Below, piece by piece: positions 10,401 to 14,766 of a stretch of 14,766 nt of DNA. The position numbers and the translations under genes are program-made. The notes under the pieces are model-generated. The model ran no database searches. It worked only from the letters and a program-made list of their open reading frames with translations, and was not told the DNA's origin. Each line of letters starts with the position of its first letter. The stretch's first letter is position 1. Source of the DNA: GCA-2726245 sp035513655 (GTDB lineage Bacteria > Planctomycetota > Planctomycetia > Pirellulales > Pirellulaceae); NCBI GenBank assembly GCA_035513655.1, contig DATKBV010000222.1, positions 1 to 14,766 of the forward strand, written 5' to 3'.

Positions 10401-11270
10401 ATTCGCCGTAAAGCGACTCGTCCGTTCCAATTCCTCCAACGGCGCTGCAAAGGTGAGGACCGCCGAATCGGTCGCCGGGTCATATTGAACCGATGTGGGA
10501 ACGAATGCAGTATCGTCCGTGTTCTCTACGGTCTCGCGAGTGAAGAACAGCTTGTAGAAGTTGGGGTTTTCGGCACTCGTGACGAAGGTATCCAAGCCAC
10601 GCGATGCCCCAACAATGCCGTTGCTCAAGGTGGCCGTGGAATTACCCGTCAGGGTCACTCGGCCACCAGCGGCGGAAGCCGTGATCCCAATGCCTGGTGT
10701 GTTGGTGACGGCAGCGGCCAGTGCCAATGCCATCTGGCTAGGTGTGGTCGTGGAGCTAAAGGCCACTCGCCGCGCGCCGGAGTTCACCAGCGAGCTGTCA
10801 CCGTTGTATGTGCAACCGCGATCCGTGTTGCGCAAGGCAAGCAGCGGATGAGTGCCGAATACATCGATGCGATACAGATCGTCCGGCAATGTGTCGGCGA
10901 AGCGAACGATGATTTCGTTCTCCTTCGGTGCCGCCCCCGGGCCCAAGAAGCCGGGCTTAATGACGATGTCGTTTGCGCCGGACAGCGTAACTGTCGGAAT
11001 TGGCGGTTCGGCGGCATTCGTCGTTGCCAGAATCCGATCGGGGTTGCCCGAAACGATTTCGGCGATAACCAAGGCGCTCGAGTTGAGATTTGAATTAATC
11101 GCATTGACGAGATCCAGCGCCGTTGTCTGATTGAACGGATTGGTATTCAAACGAGCCGAAATGCTCTTACCGTTAACTGTGATCGTCGGCGCACCCGGCG
11201 CGCCTTGGTTGCTCTTCGTCAGATTCAGTGTGATGTCGTTTTGATCCTGCCCCAAGCGGATGGCAGTCAA
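4347..11270 (-). CDS. Giant secreted protein, main segment: repeats, inactive metallopeptidase-like domain, PPC domains, beta-helix
   Basis: This is the largest open segment, 2307 codons, counted from the TTG at 11270, which is probably not a true start. Approximate residues follow. 1-75 and 400-475 are two related units with a TAxDLVNAIN helix. 90-130 carries IIVRFADTLPDDLYRIDVFG. 284-362 is a nested phage-like domain. 560-720 is matrixin/serralysin-like, but the zinc site is replaced by AFDGVMRLFGIGN (701-713). 755-870 is PPC domain 1. 1037-1320 is a right-handed beta-helix with a GDWGG turn and the phrase ADIRYGGG. 1785-1955 is PPC domain 2 and 1990-2125 is PPC domain 3. 2188 onward is beta-propeller-like (QVDPFTGAQETFIG). 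The last residues, after GIET, are read in the wrong frame; the homologous frame continues in the next segment. Cysteines are very rare, as expected for an exported protein. Activity is unlikely; a structural or adhesive surface role is an inference. Confidence 0.85.
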   Translation of the reverse strand: MTAIRLGQDQNDITLNLTKSNQGAPGAPTITVNGKSISARLNTNPFNQTTALDLVNAINSNLNSSALVIAEIVSGNPDRILATTNAAEPPIPTVTLSGANDIVIKPGFLGPGAAPKENEIIVRFADTLPDDLYRIDVFGTHPLLALRNTDRGCTYNGDSSLVNSGARRVAFSSTTTPSQMALALAAAVTNTPGIGITASAAGGRVTLTGNSTATLSNGIVGASRGLDTFVTSAENPNFYKLFFTRETVENTDDTAFVPTSVQYDPATDSAVLTFAAPLEELERTSRFTANATTNVITSLSHRLVDGDLVRVDSTTTLPGGLQPGVNYFVVNRTPDTFQLATHPDNVPLDITSTGIGEHEFRTEVGPGVMRLRIGTDEARPAAPVAVGLNVEAMSNFNNNVTVRFQSDELTAEQFGSAIRVTLTKSDHRGPSVPRVTVRGNQVTVDLNTNLGNESTAQDLVNAINADGRSRALMFASIDSGNAAEPIADTVANHFSIKLVGLGSSFDTATNLSNVLDTQGIVLSSRIETQVYPLEFPGSSKEPGHREISDSGLGDEHIAGNAKDTTAGITTFKYIFRNVYGSIPDNQGGQQLAFNLITSAQRQRAREVFELISQAAGVQFIETVDELDTTAIIVATGDVRAIPFTVSPQSIGGVGVRVGLTDVADGPGVDSRRTLILDNTVSWNDQYGLSDEANRSSWFRSAFDGVMRLFGIGNTLDLPALTVTSTDTEQLFDNTLEPIFPGDHDIVHLQRLFRPESKDIDLYKFTINVPAGEAGIFTAETFAERLPNASQLDTTLNLYREIVDANGVVTGHELIARNGDYYSNDSYIEVKLAAGTYYIGVSASGNDDYDPIIEDTGFGGTSEGTYDLRLNFRGDAEFSIIDADNFDLTGPRLSGAENTRLTTRTPLDGNADGIPGGVYNFWFETQRENRVVDVTAGTAGFVDGQVITLTDGQGTVRRFEIDRTGAVAAGNRRIDVNGLTASGIAQRLANVINAEPGFLVQVVDPRTGSTTLSGAKFELVGERSITLTSGFAGIELGGRTIFVDKTAPSNPDGSLSNPFNNLASTAAVNAVGASQRGDIIQVVGNDADGNNSTLTDRVAYEVGFNNLGQPLRDGTTLEIPRGVTMMIDEGAVFKLRRARIGVGSSAPGIDRSGGALQVLGTPENNVFFTSYHDESIGTDTFSFATTPLPGDWGGLLFRDDNDRGDGNFVYDEEGIFLNYVNNADIRYGGGNVVINSVAQVVNPIHIIDTRPTIAFNSISRSADAAISASPNSFEETNFHAPRHQKFAFTSDYDRVGPDIYKNAVFGNSVNGLFIRIQTPAGNSIRPMTVSGRFDDADIVHVFGENLLIQGTPGGLLLEPQPPTIGLITQTPVAGGTLLAGTYNYRLTFVQVLGQPKSPVVLTSLNDDTIGAGFDPRGDVQVQTRDVGDSLQLFQPDSGIAATLAGRLGVSTDGVGTNGSGILQATIPAGASIELALLHVATRNGTTTTFPAPPAFRPQSIRFNGQLLSISYLSNVDDSNNVNFETGRIDVTNIVAQAVLTGVAPNFTFTVDETSTGLPNNVEGTSLTVVYSDPTLPQRTVMILDGGLTGGNPLTNTLTFAQPANPNDPNFIAQLAVGMSFSDPNFPGTGRIDVNGTRLTSSAGGADDSSLQTPTPGNLITVGGVGDSPANPVLPTSNLSPDDELYDLSPFIPVGATQVRLDLANTGANSSMFLAVLTVSGNVSLGNAGRPGEWQGIVLEQYSHDRNVLVVTELEPREVISPGTNATTHSAQFLGQLAPFEKGGDENRRLGFEIHGFLNDRRDYDIYSFTANAGTEVWFDVDRTTYALDSLLELIDADGVVIARSDNSYNESLNVNNVLAPEHRTSSNLSAAELTDPTLLGGLARLMQKQPPFLGEEFYSTNPRDPGMRVILPGALGSINTYHVRIRSSSDNLSDLDGGLTSGAYQLQIRLRELDEVPGSTVRHSNISFAETGIEVLGQPIHSPLIGEAGEVNESNGGNDSTATAQVVGNLVAIDRAALSIAGDLGNRDDVDFFQFDINFQNVRISPSTLEVIFDIDYADGLARANTTMSVFDIDGRLILTSREGNIADDRPGKPGTSQIDDLSRGTVGGSDPFIGAVEMPPGTYFLAISSDATMPAQLEQFFLRNPVNPNLLLEPVNSVRRIVEDHITGNGIPNFVGTADNPQIPLLLDNSSRVQFHLGDVSLFVSTHNLTFDDSFELTQVDPFTGAQETFIGRDVEFEIRDFFIHPNGLIYAYSVGLNEPVVGSPMDANSGLFLEINPATGQTRVIRDDGIETYLCGKHWLPGLRGG
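9115..9600 (-). other. Matrixin/serralysin-like domain lacking the zinc-binding HExxH site
   Basis: The region encodes a KYIFRNVYGSIPDNQGG start, a helix with SAQRQRAREVFELISQAAGV followed by FIET (like the first helix of M10 peptidases), beta strands, then RSAFDGVMRLFGIGNTLDLP. In active members of this fold the last stretch reads AMHEIGHLLGLGHxYDLP. The spacing, both glycines of GxG and the DLP tail are kept, but the three His ligands are D703, R707 and N713 (numbered from 11270) and the catalytic Glu is G704. The domain is followed at once by PGDHDIVHLQRLFRPESKDI and PPC domain 1, the usual neighbour. I infer a catalytically dead, structural or binding domain. Confidence 0.6.
10185..10420 (-). 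other. Nested phage-type domain of about 78 residues inside the giant protein
   Basis: The segment encodes RFTANATTNVITSLSHRL, then DGDLVRVDSTTTLPGGL, GVNYFVVNRTPDTFQLAT, PLDITSTGIGEHEF. This matches a small beta domain, common in phage structural proteins and bacterial surface proteins, of the form 'ITxxxHGLxxGDxVxxxSTGTLPxGLxxGxxYYVVNxTxxTFQLxxxxxxxxxDxTSxGxGTHxF'. It splits what would otherwise be a continuous strand pair, LTFAAPLEEL and GVMRLRIGTDE. Recognition is from family memory and not from a search. Confidence 0.5.
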
Positions 11271-11308
11271 CGCAGAAGCGCATCATCGTTCGGTTGAATT
11301 CCGATCAA

Positions 11309-11413
11309 CTATGGGCCCACCGCTAACAACTCACGCCGTTCCAGCGTCTCCAACAACATTTTCCGTTGTAGTTGCTCAAGAAGGTGTTGCAAGAAAACGG
11401 AAGGAGAGCCTAC
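11309..11413 (-). CDS. N-terminal fragment of the giant protein (LEPR-XLL motif), ending at TAG
   Basis: The minus-strand frame between the TAG at 11414-11416 and the TAG at 11309-11311 reads ...LLEQLQRKMLLETLERRELL followed by AVGP and the stop. The LETLERRELLA stretch matches the LExRxLL motif at the N-terminus of very large planctomycete exported proteins, where it acts near or within the export signal. After the TAG the same frame continues LIGIQPNDDALL and then stops at TGA 11267-11269. In related proteins the motif is followed by a sequence of the type GPQLIGIQPNDG, so the TAG probably replaces a CAG glutamine codon. Possible starts are TTG at 11392, with an AGGTAGG stretch about 16 nt upstream, or ATG at 11359, which has only a weak Shine-Dalgarno. 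The fragment is too short to be called by ORF length alone. Confidence 0.6.
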   Translation of the reverse strand, partial: VGSPSVFLQHLLEQLQRKMLLETLERRELLAVGP

Positions 11414-11658
11414 CTATTTTGACTATTTTACCAGCAATCGCTCCAATTAGAGCGACTGTTGGCCCGCTTGCGCTTGTCGGACGAGGCCTTCGAGCGCTAA
11501 TCTCAGCCAAAACTCTCTACGAAGGGGAGGAGAGCTACGACCGAGCCGCATTGTTCTTTGACTCTGCCGCAAGGCGAATAGTTCCATCCCCCAGGGACTG
11601 ATCGTTTCCGAATAAGATTGAGTAAGTTGCTGCCGGAATACCACGAAGGGGAAGTCGA
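11393..11658. promoter_or_regulatory. Divergent intergenic region between the giant gene and apbE
   Basis: About 266 bp separate the two divergent genes, so both promoters must lie here. On the minus strand a TAAAAT (11425-11430) in an AT-rich run could be a -10 box for the giant gene, but no good -35 lies at the right distance. On the plus strand a TAAGAT (11613-11618) precedes apbE, again without a clear -35. A Shine-Dalgarno-like AAGGGGAAG sits about 5 nt before the apbE ATG. I saw no gene, RNA or strong hairpin; the overlapping minus-strand reading frame across 11447-11803 has no recognisable protein character. Confidence 0.35.
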
Positions 11659-12669
11659 ATGTTTTGTTGGTTGCTTTGTCTCTCTGCAACGGTCGCAGCA
11701 CCTCCTGATCGGCTGGATCGCTTTGAAGCGACACAACCGCACATGGGCACCAGTTTTGAGATCGTCTGCTATGCTTCAACGCAAGATCGTGCCGAGAAAG
11801 CACTTCAGGCGGGTTTCGATCGAATAGCCGCGTTAGACCGTGTGATGAGCGACTATGATCCCGACAGCGAACTCAGCAAGCTGTCGCGGTCGTCGCCTAC
11901 CGAATCACCCGTTCGGATCAGCGGCGACTTGTTTCATGTTCTGACCGCCGCAAACTCGCTCAGTCACCGCACGGATGGCGCATTTGACGTGACTGTGGGG
12001 CCACTGACCAAACTTTGGCGTCGGGCGCGCCGACGTGGGGAATTTCCCGCAGCTGACTTGTTGCTTGAAGCTCGAGCAGCCACGGGCTATCGGAACCTGA
12101 AACTCGACTCGGCGGCCATGTCCGCCGAGCTTCTCGTCCCCAACATGCGGCTCGATCTTGGGGGGATTGCCAAGGGATATGCCGGCGATGAAGCCTTGCG
12201 GTCAATGGCCGCACTAGGTGTTACGCGAGCCATTGTCAACGCCGGGGGAGACGTGGTTGTCGGCGAGGCACCTCCCGGCGAGACCGGCTGGCGAATCGGG
12301 GTCGCTTCCCTGGAACGGGACGTGCCGCCCAGCAGATTCCTGCGCGTCGCTAACGGCGCGGTCGCCACCTCTGGCGACCTTTGGCAGTTCGTCGAGATTG
12401 ACGGAGTTCGCTACTCGCATCTCCTCGACCCACAAACCGGGCTCGGATTGGCGGCTCAGAATAGCGTGACAATTGTCGCACGAACCGGCATCGCGGCGGA
12501 TAGCCTCGCATCGGCGGTCAGCGTTTTGGGATTAACCGCTGGACTCCAATTCGTCGAGAACACCGACGCGACCGAAGCCTTGATCCTGGCTCGCGGAGAT
12601 GTCGGTACACAGTCACATCAATCAAGCGGGTTTGGCAGCTTGATTGACCGCACTTCAGGAACTGATTGA
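11659..12669 (+). CDS. apbE: ApbE-family FAD:protein FMN transferase, exported
   Basis: The 336-residue product belongs to the ApbE family, which transfers FMN from FAD onto a Ser/Thr of an extracytoplasmic flavoprotein (Mg2+-dependent). Family landmarks are all present: HMGTSFE (28-34), SDYDPDSELSKLS (64-76), TDGAFDVTVGPLTKLW (105-120), LDLGGIAKGYAGDEA (165-179), VNAGGDV (193-199), ATSGD (236-240), YSHLLDPQTG (252-261) and ADSLASAVSVLG (280-291), whose Asp281 is the expected metal ligand. Length is normal for the family. Residues 1-14 form a short hydrophobic export signal (MFCWLLCLSATVAA) with no basic n-region and no proper lipobox. The start is fixed by AAGGGGAAG about 5 nt upstream and an in-frame stop at 11623-11625. 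The C-terminal tail after 310 is outside the family core. No acceptor protein with an obvious flavinylation motif lies in the window. Confidence 0.93.
   Translation: MFCWLLCLSATVAAPPDRLDRFEATQPHMGTSFEIVCYASTQDRAEKALQAGFDRIAALDRVMSDYDPDSELSKLSRSSPTESPVRISGDLFHVLTAANSLSHRTDGAFDVTVGPLTKLWRRARRRGEFPAADLLLEARAATGYRNLKLDSAAMSAELLVPNMRLDLGGIAKGYAGDEALRSMAALGVTRAIVNAGGDVVVGEAPPGETGWRIGVASLERDVPPSRFLRVANGAVATSGDLWQFVEIDGVRYSHLLDPQTGLGLAAQNSVTIVARTGIAADSLASAVSVLGLTAGLQFVENTDATEALILARGDVGTQSHQSSGFGSLIDRTSGTD
12618..12647. repeat. Perfect 10-bp inverted repeat at the 3' end of apbE
   Basis: TCAATCAAGC (12618-12627) and GCTTGATTGA (12638-12647) are exact reverse complements around a 10-nt loop. The structure lies inside the last codons of apbE, about 20 nt before its TGA (12667-12669). 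It has no T-run behind it, so it is not a standard intrinsic terminator. It could stabilise the mRNA end or slow transcription between two convergent genes. Confidence 0.55.
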
Positions 12670-12763
12670 CGAGGGAACTCTTGAATTCGCCTTGTTGGAG
12701 AACCGCAATACTTCAACGGCTGCGGCAGGCTGTGTTGCGGGTACGCGATTTCCCCTCGCATCC
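12670..12763. other. Short convergent intergenic gap
   Basis: Ninety-four bases lie between the apbE stop and the stop of the convergent outer-membrane-type gene. I see no clear stem-loop with a T-run on either strand, so termination for both genes is unexplained by the sequence except for the hairpin inside apbE. Confidence 0.4.
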
Positions 12764-14044
12764 TTATCGCCGCCCCACCATGAACGAGGCGTTGTTAGCG
12801 ACGTGGAACAAGGGGCGATAGTAGTCGTTGCCGTACGCCAATCGAGCGCCGGGATACCAGACCAGACTCATCGCGACGTTCCACGACTCCTCGGCGTGTC
12901 CGCGTCCTATGGCACCAGTCGCTTGCTCGGGGATCAGGTAAGCGAAGCCGCCTTCGAGAGCCCAGTCGCAACCCAAGGGCAGGTGAAAGTCGGCACCGAT
13001 CAGCCCATCGCTGTCACCGGTCCAACCTGCGTAGATTCTGGCTTGGGCACCCTCTCGTGCAGCGAAGTGATGACGGTAGAAGAAGGCATACAGGTCCGTC
13101 GACTCGAATGTTTCCGTGATGGCTGCCGCACCGTTCGAGAAGGTCGAAAGCTGCGTGTCTTCCGTGGTACTCGCACTGAACCAGAAGCCAATTTCATGCA
13201 GGCAAGGAAACACCCAACTCATTTCACCCCGCAGTTGAGCCAAGCTCGTGTTGGCGTACCAGTCATCCGACAAATAGTCGAAGACGACACCTCCCTGCAG
13301 GCCCCAATCAACTCGACGAAAGAGGCCGCCGGTGAGAAACAGCTGATGACGAGTCTCGTCGGTGAACTCCGCGCCGGAGAGATTGCTCTGGGTGGCTTGC
13401 AAGCCGATTTGGGCACCCAACGCGCCAAAACATGGCACGGGGGCTCCCCAATTGAATCCTTCGTGGAACCCAAAGCTGCCGGTCTCGCCGCGGTTCACGG
13501 GCCCCGTAAAACCCTGGACGCCAGCGAAGACTTCAAAGTTATCAAAGCAAATCGTTGGGCAAGGGATTGACACGCACTGCATGCATCCGCCCCCGCCGCA
13601 GCAATTGCCGCCGACCACGGATCCCTTGCCGCCGTCTTCAAATACCATGTCACCTTCGAATCCCATATCGCCTTCGTAAATAATGTCCCCTTGGATCAAC
13701 TCCCCGCCGATGATTCGCGTCTCGGTCAGGCGCTCCTGGCGAGGTTGGACTTGACGAATTTGCTCTTGGCGCGGCGTGATGACACTCCGTTGATTGCTAA
13801 CGAGCCGCTGGTCATCTTGTTGTCGAGTGGCACCCTCATACCCCGTTGGTCGAAGCGGCGATGCCTGTGAGGTGTGAGATGCCGGGCGAACGGTGTTGGT
13901 CGGTGGTTGCGTCGCCGCGGACGAGTTGCGTGCCTGCCGCAACGGATTCTGCGACGCGGTCTGCGAAAACGCGGGCGCAACGAGCACTGCGGCCACGAGA
14001 CTCACGGCGAGAAAACCGCCCGAACGCTGCGGTGACATGTTCAT
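12764..14044 (-). CDS. Exported Cys-rich, barrel-like planctomycete protein (probable DUF6666-type outer-membrane protein)
   Basis: The product has 426 residues. Residues 1-28 are a Sec signal peptide (basic SPQRSGG, then a hydrophobic run ending APAFSQ). Residues 30-110 are a low-complexity linker rich in Gln, Arg, Asn and Thr. Residues 118-140 carry a short acidic repeat (YEGDMGFEGDMVFEDGG). A Gly/Cys cluster follows, with Cys at 148, 149, 154, 157, 162 and 166. The rest, from FEVFAGVQGFTGPVNRG (170-186), alternates aromatic and polar residues like a beta-barrel, with repeated Gly-rich turns. The phrase GFHEGFNWG recalls a planctomycete family that I remember as DUF6666; the exact family name is from memory. 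The start is supported by GAGGA about 7 nt upstream of the ATG. An outer-membrane location is inferred from barrel-like strands. Function is unknown. Confidence 0.75.
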   Translation of the reverse strand: MNMSPQRSGGFLAVSLVAAVLVAPAFSQTASQNPLRQARNSSAATQPPTNTVRPASHTSQASPLRPTGYEGATRQQDDQRLVSNQRSVITPRQEQIRQVQPRQERLTETRIIGGELIQGDIIYEGDMGFEGDMVFEDGGKGSVVGGNCCGGGGCMQCVSIPCPTICFDNFEVFAGVQGFTGPVNRGETGSFGFHEGFNWGAPVPCFGALGAQIGLQATQSNLSGAEFTDETRHQLFLTGGLFRRVDWGLQGGVVFDYLSDDWYANTSLAQLRGEMSWVFPCLHEIGFWFSASTTEDTQLSTFSNGAAAITETFESTDLYAFFYRHHFAAREGAQARIYAGWTGDSDGLIGADFHLPLGCDWALEGGFAYLIPEQATGAIGRGHAEESWNVAMSLVWYPGARLAYGNDYYRPLFHVANNASFMVGRR

Positions 14045-14207
14045 GATCTGTCCTCACTTTGCTACAGCGAAGTCCAACAACAAGCCAGGACCTCTTCGTA
14101 GCCAAGGTATCGGACATGACCCAACCGGAACTTCCGTTAAAACCGGAATAATCCGCAAACCTTACCACGGCAACTCATTTTCACACCGCAATGCTAGCAA
14201 TGACAGA
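14045..14207. promoter_or_regulatory. Intergenic region with a repeated AACCGGAA half-site
   Basis: This 163-bp gap must contain the promoter of the outer-membrane-type gene unless it is co-transcribed with the upstream lectin-fold gene. AACCGGAA occurs at 14123-14130 and again at 14141-14148, 18 nt apart. Between them lies TTCCGTT, the inverted half-site lacking one G. The group sits about 80-105 nt upstream of the ATG at 14044. It could bind a regulator; no -10/-35 pair is convincing. Confidence 0.3.
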
Positions 14208-14766
14208 TCACGGCTTCTCAACCGTTGTGCCGCGCAGTTTGATATTGTCCCAGTCGCTCGTGTCGTCGAACGATCCGATACCAACGCGGCCCCCCCGGAA
14301 CGTCTTGTCGCTGGCCGTCATGACGGGCGTTTCCATGTCATCGAAAAAGACTTGAATCGAGCCGGATTCCGCATCGCGAGCGATGCGCACGTGATGCCAT
14401 TGGTCGTCCCAATTTGTGCCCGGCGTTGTCCTTGTCGAGATCTTCGTCCGTGGAGCATCGTTGACAATGAAGATCTGATTGGCATGATCGTCCGTCTGCT
14501 TGCCGAGATGCACATAGTAAAAGTGGGCGGCGTCCTGATAGCCAAACACCAGGCACACGTCTCGATGGCCGTAGTCTTCATGCGTACTCAGTACGTCCGC
14601 ATCCAGTACGAAGCTGCCGACATGGACGTCTTTCAGCAGCGAGATGTTGTAGGGACTTCGATGCGGAGGCTCGTACTTGCTCCGCTTTTCGAATTGGCTA
14701 TAGACAGATCCCTTGTCCGTCTTTTTGATTTTCCAAGCATTCGCGTCGGTCGGTTCCCAACGCTCC
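14208..14766 (-). CDS. ConA-like lectin/glucanase-fold protein (LamG/DUF1080-like), 5' part outside the window
   Basis: The frame is open from the right edge to a TGA at 14208-14210 and gives 185 C-terminal residues; the true start is beyond the window. The sequence shows the strands of a ConA-like sandwich: SFVLDADVLS (51-60), RDVCLVFGYQDAAHFYYVHL (68-87), WHHVRIARDAESGSIQVFFD (123-142), then GGRVGIGSFDDTSDWDNIKL (158-177), the closing strand typical of LamG and 3-keto-disaccharide hydrolase (DUF1080) domains. Proteins of this fold bind or cut carbohydrates and are very numerous in planctomycetes. The catalytic status and export signal cannot be judged from this part. The gene lies 163 bp upstream of the outer-membrane-type gene on the same strand, so co-transcription is possible. 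Confidence 0.8.
   Translation of the reverse strand, partial: ERWEPTDANAWKIKKTDKGSVYSQFEKRSKYEPPHRSPYNISLLKDVHVGSFVLDADVLSTHEDYGHRDVCLVFGYQDAAHFYYVHLGKQTDDHANQIFIVNDAPRTKISTRTTPGTNWDDQWHHVRIARDAESGSIQVFFDDMETPVMTASDKTFRGGRVGIGSFDDTSDWDNIKLRGTTVEKP

Larger units (their letters stand above)
1..11392 (-). pseudogene. Giant LEPR-XLL / PPC-domain surface protein gene, interrupted five times and cut by the left window edge
   Basis: One gene of more than 11 kb is spread over five open segments on the minus strand. The segments join into one continuous domain order, so they are one gene and not five. The breaks are TAG at 11309-11311, a frame change near 11270, a frame change near 4391, an in-frame TAG at 1628-1630, and a frame change near 425. 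The two downstream frame changes each behave as one extra base (or four). Family knowledge: planctomycetes carry very large secreted multidomain proteins that start with LExRxLLA and contain PPC domains, a beta-helix and repeats; their role is unknown, and adhesion or a surface structure is a guess. Coding quality inside the segments is intact, so decay is recent or the breaks are assembly errors. The start is uncertain: TTG at 11392 or ATG at 11359. The 3' end is outside the window. Confidence 0.75.

Noticed and set aside
11447..11803. 118-codon minus-strand open frame over the divergent region and the apbE 5' end
   Set aside because: No recognisable motif, overlaps the apbE start, and would block the divergent promoters.
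12618..12647. Intrinsic terminator for apbE
   Set aside because: The stem is perfect but AT-rich, is inside the coding sequence, and lacks a T-run on either strand.
12644..13570. 308-codon plus-strand open frame downstream of apbE
   Set aside because: It lies mostly antisense to the outer-membrane-type gene, which has a signal peptide and family-like sequence; the plus-strand translation has neither.

Overview
The window looks like chromosomal DNA of a planctomycete, most likely of the Pirellula/Rhodopirellula type. Three things point there: a very large secreted protein that opens with the LExRxLLA N-terminus typical of that phylum, an exported Cys-rich barrel-like protein of a planctomycete-type family, and a ConA-like lectin domain protein. 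GC is moderately high throughout, and I see no sign of foreign base composition. I found no tRNA, rRNA, CRISPR array or insertion sequence.

Layout. From the left edge to about 11.4 kb, the minus strand holds one giant gene whose 3' end lies outside the window. It encodes a mosaic surface protein of at least 3,700 residues. In order it carries a LEPR-XLL-type N-terminus, two N-terminal repeat units, a metallopeptidase-like domain that has lost its zinc ligands, a pre-peptidase C-terminal (PPC) domain, a parallel beta-helix, two more PPC domains, a beta-propeller-like region split by a long block of repeats, a ConA/MAM-like jelly-roll, and more repeats. The reading frame is broken five times: TAG at 11309-11311, a frame change near 11270, a frame change near 4391, TAG at 1628-1630, and a frame change near 425. 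Protein homology continues across the breaks, so this is one gene that is either freshly decayed or damaged by sequence errors.

On the plus strand, divergent from it across about 270 bp, is an exported ApbE-type FAD:protein FMN transferase (11659-12669). It ends in a perfect 10-bp inverted repeat. Convergent with it on the minus strand are an outer-membrane-type protein (12764-14044) and, upstream of that, the C-terminal part of a ConA-like lectin/glucanase-fold protein that runs off the right edge (14208-14766).

The genes share an extracytoplasmic theme but do not form an obvious pathway. All of the products that can be judged appear to be exported. I see no flavoprotein acceptor for the ApbE enzyme and no complete secretion or defence system. 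The most informative features are the multiple lesions in the giant gene, its dead peptidase domain, its nested phage-like domain, and the repeated 'AIN' helix units.
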